Positions 16,800 to 30,058 of a stretch of DNA of 55,728 nt are shown here, piece by piece (the stretch's first letter is position 1; each line of letters starts with the position of its first letter). A model generated the notes under the pieces. That model saw only the letters and a list, made by a program, of their open reading frames with translations, ran no database searches and was not told the DNA's origin. The stretch spans positions 63,065 to 118,792 of the forward strand of contig NZ_LMQL01000006.1 of assembly GCF_001424545.1 (NCBI RefSeq), written 5' to 3'. Made by a program: the position numbers and the translations under genes. The stretch comes from Ramlibacter sp. Leaf400. GTDB taxonomy: Bacteria; Pseudomonadota; Gammaproteobacteria; Burkholderiales; Burkholderiaceae_C.

Positions 16800-18511
16800 G
16801 GCGCCGCCGGCGAAGCCCTGGTCCTGGCCTTCTTCACGTACTCCGGCTGGAACGCGCGCAGCGTGTTGTCGGCGAAAGCCACCGTCACTTCGGTCGCGCT
16901 GGCCTGCCGCACTTCGCCCCGGCCGTAGCGCTTGACCAGGACGATGTCGCCCGAGGCGAACACGGCGTGCGCCGCGCGGTCCGGTTCCTGCGGCGAAGCC
17001 TCGGCCGCCTGGGCCGTCGCCAGCACTGCTTCCTGGCGGGCGATGCGCAGGCAGTTGTCGCAATGCCCGCAGCGTTCGAAGCTGGTCTCGCCTTCCAGGT
17101 GGTCCAGCAGCAGGCGCCAGCGGCACTGGCCGGTCTGCGCGTAGAACACCATGCGCTCCAGCGTGCCGCGGTCCTGTTCGCGCTTGTCGCGGTAGGCCGC
17201 CATCAGCGGGCGCAGGGCCTCGCCCTCCAGGCCGCGCCGCAGCAGGCGCACGGTGCCGTCCGCCTCCATCGCCACCACCTTCTGGCGGCGCAAGAGGCCC
17301 AGGGCCACCTGCAGCTTGGCGCGCGGGCGTCCCAGTCGCGCCTGCAGCAGGGGCAGGGTCCAGGACCCGCCCTCGTGGGGTGGCCCGCTCAGGGCCTCGT
17401 ACATCGCCACCGCGTCGTCGTCGGTGGGGTAGCGGCCGACCAGGAAGAATTGCTGCACCGCCTTGTCCGCGCGCAGGTACAAGAGCCGGCACAGCGCAGC
17501 CTGGCCGTCGCGGCCGGCGCGGCCGGCCTCCTGGTAGTAGGACTCCAGGCCCGACGGCAGCTGGTAGTGCAGCACGAAGCGGATGTCGGGCTTGTCGATG
17601 CCCAGGCCGAAGGCGTTGGTGGCCACCATCACGCGCACCGAGCCGTCCATGAAGGCCTCCTGCGCCGCGTGGCGCTCGGTGGCCGCGAGCTTGCCGTGGT
17701 ACAGGCCCACCGATTCGCCCGCCCCCTGCAGCGCCTCGTGCACCGCGACCGCGGCCTTCACGGTGGCGGTGTAGACCAGCCCGCTGCCTTCGACGGCCTT
17801 GACGAAGGCCAGCGCGCGTTCGAGCTTGTGCTCCTCGCGCGCCACCTGCTCGACCTCGAGCGCGAGGTTGGGGCGGTAGGCGCCGGTGTTGATGATCCCG
17901 CCGCGCGCGATGCCCAGCTGCTGCGCGATGTCGCGCGCGACGTCTTCGGTGGCCGTGGCGGTCAGCGCCAGCACGGTGGGCTGGCCCAGCGCCTTCAGCG
18001 CGGGGCCGATGTCCAGGAACGCGGGGCGGAAGTCGTGTCCCCACTGCGAGATGCAGTGCGCCTCGTCCACCACCAGCAGGCTGGTGGGATGGCGCGCGAG
18101 TTGGTCGACGAAGCCGGGCTCGGCGAGCTTCTCCGGCGTGGTCATCACGATGCGGGCGCTGCCGTCCAGAGCCGCGGCCAGCGCGGTGCGCGCTTCTTCG
18201 CTGTCGGTCGCGCTGTTCAATTGCACCGCGGCGATGCCGTGCTCGCGCAGGGCCTCGACCTGGTCCTTCATCAGGGCGATCAGCGGCGAGACAACCACCG
18301 TGCGGCCGGGCAGCAGCAGCGCCGGCACCTGGTAGCACAGCGACTTGCCCGCGCCGGTGGGCATGATGGCCAGCGTGGCCTGGCCGGCCAGCACCTGGTC
18401 GATGACCGCGCGCTGGCCCGGCCGCAACCGCTGCAGGCCGAAGGTGTCCTTCAGGACGGTGGCGACGCGCCTGGCGCGCGCGGAAGCGGACTCGGTGCGC
18501 GGGCCCGCCAT
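16796..18511 (-). CDS. RecQ family ATP-dependent DNA helicase
   Basis: A 571-residue superfamily 2 helicase that unwinds DNA 3' to 5'. Motif I is [16 protein letters not shown], motif II is [17 protein letters not shown], motif III LALTATA, and motif [13 protein letters not shown]. The zinc site is QCRWRLLL...CGHCDNC near residues 470-505. About 75 residues with winged-helix character precede the zinc cluster, whereas E. coli RecQ has its winged helix after it. There is no HRDC domain; instead the C-terminus ([20 protein letters not shown]) looks like a small Tudor-type barrel. The gene starts only 3 bp after the acidic-protein gene and is likely co-expressed with it. Confidence 0.92.
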   Translation of the reverse strand: MAGPRTESASARARRVATVLKDTFGLQRLRPGQRAVIDQVLAGQATLAIMPTGAGKSLCYQVPALLLPGRTVVVSPLIALMKDQVEALREHGIAAVQLNSATDSEEARTALAAALDGSARIVMTTPEKLAEPGFVDQLARHPTSLLVVDEAHCISQWGHDFRPAFLDIGPALKALGQPTVLALTATATEDVARDIAQQLGIARGGIINTGAYRPNLALEVEQVAREEHKLERALAFVKAVEGSGLVYTATVKAAVAVHEALQGAGESVGLYHGKLAATERHAAQEAFMDGSVRVMVATNAFGLGIDKPDIRFVLHYQLPSGLESYYQEAGRAGRDGQAALCRLLYLRADKAVQQFFLVGRYPTDDDAVAMYEALSGPPHEGGSWTLPLLQARLGRPRAKLQVALGLLRRQKVVAMEADGTVRLLRRGLEGEALRPLMAAYRDKREQDRGTLERMVFYAQTGQCRWRLLLDHLEGETSFERCGHCDNCLRIARQEAVLATAQAAEASPQEPDRAAHAVFASGDIVLVKRYGRGEVRQASATEVTVAFADNTLRAFQPEYVKKARTRASPAAP

Positions 18512-18514
18512 GGG

Positions 18515-18895
18515 TCAGCGGTCGGCGTCGCCGTCCGCCGCGTCGGCGTCGCTGTCGGCATCCAGGTCGGTGAACTCCCGGGCGTCGGTGTCGGCTTCGG
18601 GGAATCCCCGGCCCGAACCGGGACCATCGTCCAGCGCGTCGGCGTCTTCGTCGCCTTCCTCCGCGCCCATGCGCACGATGCGGTCGGGCGCGATGTCGGC
18701 GCCTTCGATCGCCTCGGGGCCGTACACGGAACCGCGCTCGCCGGTGCCCGAGCCGTCGGAGTCGGCGTGGTCTTCGCGCGTGCCGATGGCGTCGCTGCCG
18801 GAGTCGGAGTTGTCGCTCGGGCCCAGCAGGTCGCTGCTGCGGCCGCTGGGCTGGGCGGGCGCCGGATCGGCGCCCAGGATGCTGCTGTAGGCCAT
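18515..18895 (-). CDS. Small acidic low-complexity protein
   Basis: A 126-residue very acidic protein, rich in Asp, Glu, Gly and Ser, ending in DLDADSDADAADGDADR. It has no hydrophobic core segments, signal peptide or cysteine, and is probably disordered. I do not recognise the family. A GGAGG ribosome-binding site 8 bases before the ATG at 18895 and the 3-bp gap to the recQ-like gene support it as a real gene and first cistron of a two-gene unit. It could be a DNA mimic or a helicase partner, but that is a guess. Confidence 0.75.
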   Translation of the reverse strand: MAYSSILGADPAPAQPSGRSSDLLGPSDNSDSGSDAIGTREDHADSDGSGTGERGSVYGPEAIEGADIAPDRIVRMGAEEGDEDADALDDGPGSGRGFPEADTDAREFTDLDADSDADAADGDADR

Positions 18896-19024
18896 GGGGA
18901 TTGCCTCCTGGTTCGACGCCAGTGTGCGGCGCGGGCCTGCCGATTGCCGTCGGAACCCGAGTGCGTTCGCTGTGGGACTAGGGCTACGGCGGAGCCCTCG
19001 CACCGATCGAAGGAGACAACCCCC

Positions 19025-19375
19025 ATGGAGCAACCCCCGGCCTCTGGAAGGCCCGTGCCGCTGACCTGCCCGGAGTGTGGCGGCACCCTGTCGGAATTGC
19101 CGGTAGCGCGGCCCCCGCGCTACCGCTGCCATACCGGTCACGCGTTCACCGCCACCGACCTGGTGAGCGCCCAGGCCCGGCGCAACGATGCCGCCCTGCA
19201 GTCCAGCCTGCGCGTGCTCCAGGTGCGCGAGCAGCTGCTTCGGCGGGTGGCCGCGGTCTCGCGCAACATCGGCGAGGAGGCGCAGGCGCAAGCGGGACTG
19301 CGGCAGGCGGCCAAGGTGCGCGAGCAGGCGCGGCGGCTGGCCGGCCTGTTGGAGCAGGAGACCGGCGGCGCATAA
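19025..19375 (+). CDS. Stand-alone zinc-ribbon protein of chemotaxis CheB-tail type
   Basis: A 116-residue protein with an N-terminal zinc ribbon, CPECGGTLSEL...YRCHTGHAF (two Cys pairs or Cys/His), followed by a long helical region (about residues 45-115, rich in Arg, Gln, Leu and Glu). The same ribbon-plus-helix arrangement occurs as a C-terminal tail of some CheB-type methylesterases, with the same RCxxGHAF signature. Here it is a separate gene, 31 bp before the CheB-CheR-kinase gene and in the same direction, with a strong AAGGAG ribosome-binding site. It probably works with that protein. Confidence 0.82.
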   Translation: MEQPPASGRPVPLTCPECGGTLSELPVARPPRYRCHTGHAFTATDLVSAQARRNDAALQSSLRVLQVREQLLRRVAAVSRNIGEEAQAQAGLRQAAKVREQARRLAGLLEQETGGA

Positions 19376-19406
19376 TCTCCGGCCCCCCACCTCCCCCAGC
19401 ATCCGG

Positions 19407-23804
<4,398 letters not shown>

Positions 23805-23892
23805 CGCGTTTCACGCGCCGCGGCCCCGTGCCGCGGCCGGGCATGGCAATTGCCGAGCCGCGAGGGTCACCATCCTTGCGAAGGAGCACCGC

Positions 23893-24159
23893 ATGGCCGA
23901 ATCCGAACTGCACGCCGGCACCGGCACGTCCTACCCCTACGCCACACCGGGCCGGTTGAACGGGCTGGACTGGATCGCCCTGGTCCTGCTGATCGTGGGC
24001 GGGATCAACTGGGGCCTGGTGGGGGCCTTCGACCTCGACCTGGTCGCCATGCTGTTCGGGCCGGGCTCGATGGTCTCGCGCATCACCTACATCCTGGTGG
24101 GCCTGGCCGCGATCTGGGGCTTCGCGATCATGCGACTGGGCCGCGGCGAACGGGCCTGA
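23893..24159 (+). CDS. DUF378 small membrane protein
   Basis: An 88-residue protein with two membrane segments, LDWIALVLLIVGGINWGLVG and RITYILVGLAAIWGFAI. The GGINWGLVG turn is the hallmark of the DUF378 family. Function is unknown. An AAGGAG ribosome-binding site lies 7 bases before the ATG. It stands alone between the giant sensor kinase and the DUF2945 gene. Confidence 0.88.
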   Translation: MAESELHAGTGTSYPYATPGRLNGLDWIALVLLIVGGINWGLVGAFDLDLVAMLFGPGSMVSRITYILVGLAAIWGFAIMRLGRGERA

Positions 24160-24279
24160 AGGGGCCGGCGCGCCGCCGCTGCGCTAGGAAGCGTTGCTTC
24201 GGAGACGGCGGGTAACGTCGTTGCGGGCCCTGTGCGCGGCGATGATGTGTCGCTTGTTCCAGCGAATCGAGGAGTACGC

Positions 24280-24501
24280 ATGAGCGACAAGTTCCGGGCC
24301 GGCGACGCAGTGGAGTGGAACTCCCACGGCAGCATGGCCAAGGGCAAGGTCAAGAAGAAGCTGACCAGCCGCACCACCATCAAGGGCCACCAGGTGGCCG
24401 CATCCCCCGACAACCCCGAGTTCCTGGTCGAGACCGGGACCGGCGGCCAGGCGGCGCACAAGCCGGACGCGCTGCGCAAGGTGCAGGACCCGCAGGCCTG
24501 A
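24280..24501 (+). CDS. DUF2945 (hypervirulence-associated, Tudor-like) protein
   Basis: A 73-residue basic protein starting MSDKFRAGDAVEWNSHGSMA. The pattern F..GD.V.WNS...G...GKV and the later H.A...NP.FLVE fits the DUF2945 family, predicted to fold as a small Tudor-like barrel. Function is unknown. GAGGAG precedes the ATG at 24280, which I chose over an upstream in-frame start at 24232. It is 74 bp upstream of glpK but probably not part of glycerol metabolism. Confidence 0.86.
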   Translation: MSDKFRAGDAVEWNSHGSMAKGKVKKKLTSRTTIKGHQVAASPDNPEFLVETGTGGQAAHKPDALRKVQDPQA

Positions 24502-24575
24502 GGGCCCGCCGCCCCGCACGAAACCGGGGGCATGCCCGGATGATGGAAGGCCGGGGCGGCCGCTAGCATCCGCGC

Positions 24576-26069
24576 ATGACCTACCTGCTTGCGCTCGACC
24601 AGGGCACCTCCAGCTCCCGCAGCATCGTCTTCGACCGCCGTGGCGGCATCGTCGCCATGGCGCAGCGCGAGCTGCCGCAGATCTACCCGCAACCCGGCTG
24701 GGTCGAGCACGACCCGATGGAGATCTGGCGCGGCCAGCTGGCCACGGCGCAGGAGGCCCTGGCGAAGGCCGGCATCGCCGCGCGCGACGTGGCGGCGCTG
24801 GGCATCACCAACCAGCGCGAGACCGCGGTGGTGTGGAACCGCAAGACCGGCCAGCCGATCCACCACGCCATCGTGTGGCAGGACCGCCGCGGCGAGCCGC
24901 TGTGCGCGCAGCTGCGCGAGCAGGGCCACGCGGTGCTGATCCAGTCGCGCACCGGCCTGCTGATCGACTCCTACTTCTCGGGCACCAAGATCCGCTGGCT
25001 GCTCGACAACGTGGCCGGCGCGCGGGAGCAGGCCGAGCGCGGCGATCTGGCCTTCGGCACCATCGACAGCTGGCTGCTGTGGCAGCTGACCGGCGGCGCG
25101 CTGCACGCCACCGACGTGAGCAACGCCTCGCGCACCATGCTGTTCGACGTGCACCGCAACGCCTGGGACGCGCAGCTGCTCGACCTGCTGCAGGTGCCCG
25201 CGTCGATGATGCCCTCGGTGCTGCCCTCCAGCGCCGAGTACGGCACCAGCGTGGCGTCGCTGCTGGGGGCGCCGGTGCGCATCGGCGGCGTCGCGGGCGA
25301 CCAGCAGAGCGCGCTGTTCGGCCAGGCGTGCTTTCGCGAAGGCATGGCCAAGAACACGTACGGCACCGGGTGCTTCCTGCTGATGCACACCGGCGGGCGC
25401 TTCCAGCAGTCGGCCAACGGCCTGCTCACCACCAGCGCGGCGCAGACCTCGGCCCAGCCCCAGTACGCGATGGAAGGCAGCGTGTTCGTGGGCGGCGCGG
25501 TGGTGCAGTGGCTGCGCGACGGGCTGCATGCCATCGAGAGCAGCGCGCAGGTGCAGGCGCTGGCCGAGAGCGTGCCCGACGCCGGCGGCGTGATGCTGGT
25601 GCCCGCGTTCACCGGCCTGGGCGCCCCTTACTGGAAGCCGGATGCGCGCGGCGCGATCACCGGGCTGACGCGCGGATCGACCGTGGCGCACATCGCGCGC
25701 GCGGCGCTGGAGAGCATCGCCTACCAGAGCGCCGCGCTGCTGCAGGCCATGAGCCGCGACGCGACGGCGGCGGGTTCGGCGCCGGTGGCCGAGATGCGGG
25801 TGGACGGCGGCGCCTGCGTCAACAACCTGCTGATGCAGTTCCAGGCCGACCTGCTGGGCATCCCGGTCGTGCGGCCGGCGATCACCGAGACCACGGCGCT
25901 GGGCGCCGCCTACCTGGCCGGCCTGTCGTGCGGCGCGTTCACCGGCTGCCAGGAGCTGGAGGCGCTGTGGCAGGCCGAGCGCCGCTTCACGCCGACGCTC
26001 TCGCGCGACCGGGCGGGCGAGCTGATGCAACGCTGGGAGCACGCGGTGCGGCAGGCCACGCTGGCCTGA
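24576..26069 (+). CDS. glpK: Glycerol kinase
   Basis: A 497-residue member of the FGGY kinase family that phosphorylates glycerol to glycerol 3-phosphate. It begins with the phosphate-binding [12 protein letters not shown] and has [18 protein letters not shown], the [12 protein letters not shown] stretch, [10 protein letters not shown] and [11 protein letters not shown], all typical of GlpK at the usual length. No glpD, glpF or glpR is in the window. It converges on the PAS kinase gene, with 19 bp between stops and no obvious terminator. Confidence 0.96.
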   Translation: MTYLLALDQGTSSSRSIVFDRRGGIVAMAQRELPQIYPQPGWVEHDPMEIWRGQLATAQEALAKAGIAARDVAALGITNQRETAVVWNRKTGQPIHHAIVWQDRRGEPLCAQLREQGHAVLIQSRTGLLIDSYFSGTKIRWLLDNVAGAREQAERGDLAFGTIDSWLLWQLTGGALHATDVSNASRTMLFDVHRNAWDAQLLDLLQVPASMMPSVLPSSAEYGTSVASLLGAPVRIGGVAGDQQSALFGQACFREGMAKNTYGTGCFLLMHTGGRFQQSANGLLTTSAAQTSAQPQYAMEGSVFVGGAVVQWLRDGLHAIESSAQVQALAESVPDAGGVMLVPAFTGLGAPYWKPDARGAITGLTRGSTVAHIARAALESIAYQSAALLQAMSRDATAAGSAPVAEMRVDGGACVNNLLMQFQADLLGIPVVRPAITETTALGAAYLAGLSCGAFTGCQELEALWQAERRFTPTLSRDRAGELMQRWEHAVRQATLA

Positions 26070-26088
26070 TCCGCGCCCGCGCCTGCGT

Positions 26089-27249
26089 TTACGAGTCCGG
26101 GCTGGCGCCGGCGTTGGCGCGCGCGCCGTGCCGGGGGAAGCTCGCGACGAAGATGGTGCCCTCGGCTTGCGTGGAGTGCACCACCACCTGGCCGCCATGG
26201 GCCTTGGCGATCTCGCTCACGATGAACAGGCCCAGGCCGACGCTGCGGCTCGCACCGCCGACGACGCCCCGCACCATGGGCTGGAACAGGGCGGCCTGGG
26301 TGTCCGGCGGGATCGGTGCGCCGGTGTTGTGCACCGCGACGCGGCACTGGGTGCCGGTGAGGACGGAACGCACAGTCACCTGCGCCGCCGGGTCGCCGTA
26401 GGCCATGGCGTTGGACACCAGGTTGCCCACCAGCTGGGCCAGGCGGTCCGGGTCGAGCGTGCACGCGCCTTCGCCCTCCTGCTCGTGCAGCAGGCGGCGC
26501 CCGGGGAAGGCCTGTACCAGTTCATCGATGACGTCGGCCACGATGGCGTGCAGGTCGATGGCCCGGGGGTGGACGGCGATGCCCTTGCCCAGCCGGGCCT
26601 GGGTGAAATCGAGCAGGTCCGCGATCAGGCGCTGGGCCCGCTCGCCGGCCCGGGTGATGCGGCCCAGCACATTGAGCTGGTGCGGCGTGGGCTCGCCCCG
26701 GCTGAGCAGCAGCGCGCCCATCTGGATCGTCTGCAGCGGGTTGCGCAGGTCGTGGCTCACGATGCCCACCATCTGCTCGGCGATCTGGGCCAGGTGGTGG
26801 GCCTCTTCCTGGCGGGCCTTCTCCTCGTTCACCAGGGCCTCGAGCCGCCGGCGCGCGTGCAGCAGTTCGCGCTCGTACTTGTCGCGGTCGCGGGCGACGA
26901 AGATCGCCAGCTCGGAGAACACGCGGCCGCCGGCTTCATGGCGCCTGCCGTTCAGCACCATCGGGATGACCTGGCCGTCGCGACGCACGAATTCGAGCTT
27001 CACCTCGGACACCGAACCCTGCATCTGCATCAGCGGCGCCAGGTGCGTCTGGTGGAAGATGCGCCCGCCCACCGTCAGCAGGTCGGCCAGCTTGCGCCCG
27101 ATCAGCTGCTCGCGTTCGTGGTCGACCCACCGGCAGAACGTCAGGTTGACGCTCTCGATGACGCCGAAGGGGCCGGTGCGCAGCAGTCCGCAGGGGGCCA
27201 GGTCGAGCGCTGCCTGAACCTCGGGCGGCAACGGGTCCTGGCGCTCCAT
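26089..27249 (-). CDS. PAS-domain sensor histidine kinase, partner of RsbQ-like hydrolase
   Basis: A 386-residue soluble histidine kinase. A PAS domain spans about residues 12-120 (GVIESVNLTFCRW, then GGRIFHQTHLAPL and LEFVRRDGQVIPMVLN), followed by a coiled coil (about 121-155), a HisKA domain with His166 in VSHDLRNPLQT, and an HATPase domain with LVGNLVSNAMAYG and VGLGLFIVSEIAKAHGG. There is no membrane segment. Its ATG overlaps the stop codon of the upstream RsbQ-like gene as ATGA, so the two proteins are made together. No response regulator gene is adjacent. In Bacillus, RsbQ works through the PAS domain of the phosphatase RsbP; I infer that here the PAS domain feeds a kinase instead. Confidence 0.9.
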   Translation of the reverse strand: MERQDPLPPEVQAALDLAPCGLLRTGPFGVIESVNLTFCRWVDHEREQLIGRKLADLLTVGGRIFHQTHLAPLMQMQGSVSEVKLEFVRRDGQVIPMVLNGRRHEAGGRVFSELAIFVARDRDKYERELLHARRRLEALVNEEKARQEEAHHLAQIAEQMVGIVSHDLRNPLQTIQMGALLLSRGEPTPHQLNVLGRITRAGERAQRLIADLLDFTQARLGKGIAVHPRAIDLHAIVADVIDELVQAFPGRRLLHEQEGEGACTLDPDRLAQLVGNLVSNAMAYGDPAAQVTVRSVLTGTQCRVAVHNTGAPIPPDTQAALFQPMVRGVVGGASRSVGLGLFIVSEIAKAHGGQVVVHSTQAEGTIFVASFPRHGARANAGASPDS

Positions 27250-28052
27250 CAGAGGCCGCGCGCGGCGAGGAAGCGGTCGATGGCGTCGGCGCTGGCGCCC
27301 GGCGCGCTCAGGTGCGGGCAGTGGCCGAAGTTCTCGATGACCTCCAGCGTGGCGTCGGGCAGCACTCGGTGCAGGTAGTCGCCCACGGCGCGCGGCGCGA
27401 TGATGTCGTCGCTGCACTGCAGGATCAGCGTCGGGGTCTTGAGCTTGGGCAGGTCGGCGCGGTTGTCCGCCATGAAGGTGACGCGGGCGAAGTGCTTGGC
27501 GATCTCGGGGTCGGTGCGGCAGAAGCTGTTGGTCAGCTCCTCGGCCAGCTCGGGCTGCTCGGGCGCGCCCATGATGGCCGGGGCCATGTTGCTGGACCAG
27601 CCGAGGTAGTTGCTCTCCAGCGTCTCCAGCAGGCCTTCGATGTCCTGGCGCTCGAAGCCGCCGAAGTAGTCGCCGTCGTTGATGTAGCAGGGCGAGGGGC
27701 CCACCATCACCTGGGCGGCGAAGCGCGCGGGCGTCTTCAGGTTGGCCAGCAGGCCGATCATGGCGCTCACCGAATGACCGACGAACACCACCGGGCCCTG
27801 GGCGAACTCCTCGACGATCTCCACCACGTCGTCGGCATAGCCTTGCAGCGTGGCGTACCGGGTGGGGTCGTAGGCGGAAAGGTCCGAGTTGCCGCTGCCC
27901 ACCAGGTCGAACAGCACGGTGCGGTACCGCTGCGCGTAGGCCGGCTGCATCTTGCGCCACATGTTCTGGTCGCAGCCGAAGCCGTGGGCGAAGACCAGCG
28001 TGGCCGGACCGGCGCCGGCGACGTGGACGTTGTTGCGCTGAGCTGTGCTCAT
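27249..28052 (-). CDS. RsbQ-type alpha/beta hydrolase
   Basis: A 267-residue alpha/beta hydrolase that closely resembles Bacillus RsbQ along its length, as recalled: FAHGFGCDQNMW, VLFDLVGSGNSDLSAYD, MVGPSPCY, LILQCSDDIIAP and GHCPHLS. The catalytic triad is intact: Ser94 in GHSVSA, Asp215 or 216, and His244. RsbQ and its plant relatives (D14, KAI2) bind or hydrolyse small hydrophobic ligands and pass the signal to a protein partner. I chose the ATG at 28052; a GTG at 28088 is the longer alternative. It is translationally coupled to the PAS histidine kinase and is likely its signal-producing or ligand-binding partner. Confidence 0.92.
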   Translation of the reverse strand: MSTAQRNNVHVAGAGPATLVFAHGFGCDQNMWRKMQPAYAQRYRTVLFDLVGSGNSDLSAYDPTRYATLQGYADDVVEIVEEFAQGPVVFVGHSVSAMIGLLANLKTPARFAAQVMVGPSPCYINDGDYFGGFERQDIEGLLETLESNYLGWSSNMAPAIMGAPEQPELAEELTNSFCRTDPEIAKHFARVTFMADNRADLPKLKTPTLILQCSDDIIAPRAVGDYLHRVLPDATLEVIENFGHCPHLSAPGASADAIDRFLAARGL

Positions 28053-28134
28053 CAATGCCTTTGCTGAAGGGGGCGACGATTGTTCCACACGGTCCCGCGG
28101 CCGAGATCCGGAGCCAGGGTTCCCGCGAAGTGCG

Positions 28135-28827
28135 TCAGTCTTTCTTCGGCCGGCCGCCGAAGATGGCCGTGCCCACCCGCACCATCGTGCTGCCGGCCGC
28201 CACGGCCGCTTCCAGGTCCGCCGACATGCCCATGGAGAGCGTGTCCAGCTCCAGGCCGGCGTCGCGCAGCCGATGGAACAGCGCCGCGGCGCGTTCGTGC
28301 ACCGCCCGCTGCGCCTCGAAGTCTTCGGCCGGCTCGGGGATCGTCATGAGGCCGCGCAGGCGCAACCCGGGCAACTGGGCCACTTCGCGAGCGAGGTCCT
28401 CGACTTCTTCCGGCGCGACACCCGACTTGCTGGGGCCGCCGTCGATGTTCACCTGCAGGCAAATCGACAAAGGCGGCCGGTCCGGCGGGCGCTGCTCCGA
28501 AAGCCGCTGCGCGATCTTCAGGCGGTCGACGGTATGGGCCCAGTCGAAGTGCTGCGCCACCAGCCGGGTCTTGTTGCTCTGGATGGGGCCGATGCAGTGC
28601 CATTCCAGCGGCAGGTCGGCCAGGAGGGCCATCTTCTCCACCGCTTCCTGGATGTAGTTCTCGCCGAAGGCGCGTTGGCCGGCGCCATGCGCCTGGCGCA
28701 CGGCGTCGGGGCCGAACGTCTTGGAAACGGCCAGGAGCGTGACTTCTTCCGCGGGCCGTTGCGCCCGGGCACAGGCGGTCTGGATCCGCTCCCGGACGGT
28801 ATGGAGGTTGAGACCGATGCTGGTCAT
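28135..28827 (-). CDS. yggS: YggS family pyridoxal phosphate-binding protein
   Basis: A 230-residue PLP-binding protein of the YggS/PLPBP family, which maintains PLP and amino-acid homeostasis. The PLP lysine is in LLAVSKTFG, and other landmarks are FGENYIQEA, WHCIGPIQSNKTR, LSMGMSADLEAA and VRVGTAIFG. The length matches. It is divergent from pilT with 44 bp between them, the usual neighbourhood of yggS in many proteobacteria. Confidence 0.94.
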   Translation of the reverse strand: MTSIGLNLHTVRERIQTACARAQRPAEEVTLLAVSKTFGPDAVRQAHGAGQRAFGENYIQEAVEKMALLADLPLEWHCIGPIQSNKTRLVAQHFDWAHTVDRLKIAQRLSEQRPPDRPPLSICLQVNIDGGPSKSGVAPEEVEDLAREVAQLPGLRLRGLMTIPEPAEDFEAQRAVHERAAALFHRLRDAGLELDTLSMGMSADLEAAVAAGSTMVRVGTAIFGGRPKKD

Positions 28828-28871
28828 AATCGACCGACGAGGATTCGTATCAAAACGTCAAGAGGGACTCG

Positions 28872-29915
28872 GTGGATATTACCCAGCTGCTGGCTTTCAG
28901 CGTGAAGAACAAGGCGTCGGACCTGCACCTGTCGGCCGGCCTGCCGCCCATGATCCGCGTGCATGGCGACGTGCGCCGCATCAACGTCGAGGCCATGGAC
29001 CACAAGCAGGTCCATGCCATGGTGTACGACATCATGAGCGACACGCAGCGCAAGCAGTACGAGGAGTTCCTCGAGTGCGACTTCTCCTTCGAGATCGAAG
29101 GCCTGGCGCGCTTCCGCGTCAACGCGTTCAACCAGAACCGCGGCGCGGCCGCCGTGTTCCGGACGATCCCTTCCAAGATCCTCAGCCTGGAGCAGCTCAA
29201 CGCGCCCAAGATCTTCGGCGACCTCGCGCTCAAGCCGCGCGGCATGGTGCTGGTGACCGGCCCGACCGGCTCTGGGAAGTCGACCACGCTGGCCGCGATG
29301 ATCAACCACCTGAACGAGACCGAGTACGGCCACATCCTGACGGTGGAAGACCCGATCGAATTCGTGCACGAGTCCAAGAAGTGCCTGGTCAACCAGCGGG
29401 AAGTCGGCCCGATGACGCTGTCTTTCGCGGCCGCGCTGAAGTCGGCGCTGCGCGAGGACCCGGACTGCATCCTGGTGGGCGAAATGCGCGACCTGGAGAC
29501 CATCCGCCTGGCGATGACCGCGGCCGAGACCGGCCACCTGGTGTTCGGCACGCTGCACACCTCCAGCGCCGCCAAGACCATCGACCGGATCATCGACGTG
29601 TTCCCGGCCGAAGAGAAGGAGATGGTGCGCGCGATGCTGTCCGAGTCGCTGCAGGCGGTGGTCTCGCAGACGCTGTGCAAGACCAAGGACGGCTCGGGCC
29701 GCGTGGCGGCGCACGAGATCATGCTCGGCACCTCGGCCATCCGGAACCTGATCCGCGAGGCCAAGGTGGCGCAGATGTACTCGGCCATCCAGACCGGCAA
29801 CAGCTTCGGCATGCAGACGCTGGACCAGAACCTCACCGACCTGGTCAAGCGCAACATGATCAGCCCGGCCGAGGCGCGGAGCAAGGCGAAGATCCCGGAG
29901 AACTTCCCCGGGTAA
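28872..29915 (+). CDS. pilT: Type IV pilus retraction ATPase PilT
   Basis: A 347-residue hexameric ATPase of the inner-membrane base that depolymerises type IV pili for twitching motility. Walker A is VTGPTGSGKSTTLAAMI, and other landmarks are ILTVEDPIEFVH, LREDPDCILVGEMRDLETI and the AIRNLIRE motif needed for retraction. The start is GTG at 28872, supported by AGAGGGA upstream. pilU follows after an unusual 143-bp spacer. No other pilus genes are in the window. Confidence 0.96.
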   Translation: MDITQLLAFSVKNKASDLHLSAGLPPMIRVHGDVRRINVEAMDHKQVHAMVYDIMSDTQRKQYEEFLECDFSFEIEGLARFRVNAFNQNRGAAAVFRTIPSKILSLEQLNAPKIFGDLALKPRGMVLVTGPTGSGKSTTLAAMINHLNETEYGHILTVEDPIEFVHESKKCLVNQREVGPMTLSFAAALKSALREDPDCILVGEMRDLETIRLAMTAAETGHLVFGTLHTSSAAKTIDRIIDVFPAEEKEMVRAMLSESLQAVVSQTLCKTKDGSGRVAAHEIMLGTSAIRNLIREAKVAQMYSAIQTGNSFGMQTLDQNLTDLVKRNMISPAEARSKAKIPENFPG

Positions 29916-30033
29916 GGGGCTAGGGGCTAGGGGCTAGGGGCTAGGGAAAAGACAAGGATGCGGGCGAGGCGGAGTGGGCGGGCAGGGCTGTTCCCCTAGT
30001 CCCCAGCCCCTAGTCCCTAGCCCCTAGCCCCTA
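29916..30033 (+). repeat. G-quadruplex-capable heptamer repeat with complementary arm
   Basis: Directly after the pilT stop come five G-runs at exact 7-bp spacing (GGGGCTA repeated; runs at 29916, 29923, 29930, 29937 and 29944). This fits an intramolecular G-quadruplex with 3-base loops on the coding strand and in the mRNA. After a 44-base spacer, 29991-30033 holds a C-rich arm (CCCTAGCCCCTAGCCCCTA) largely complementary to the first. The RNA could therefore form either a quadruplex or a long hairpin. The pilU ribosome-binding region follows 25 bp later. Confidence 0.8.
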
Positions 30034-30058
30034 CGAGCGACAACGGAGCGAGCAACAC

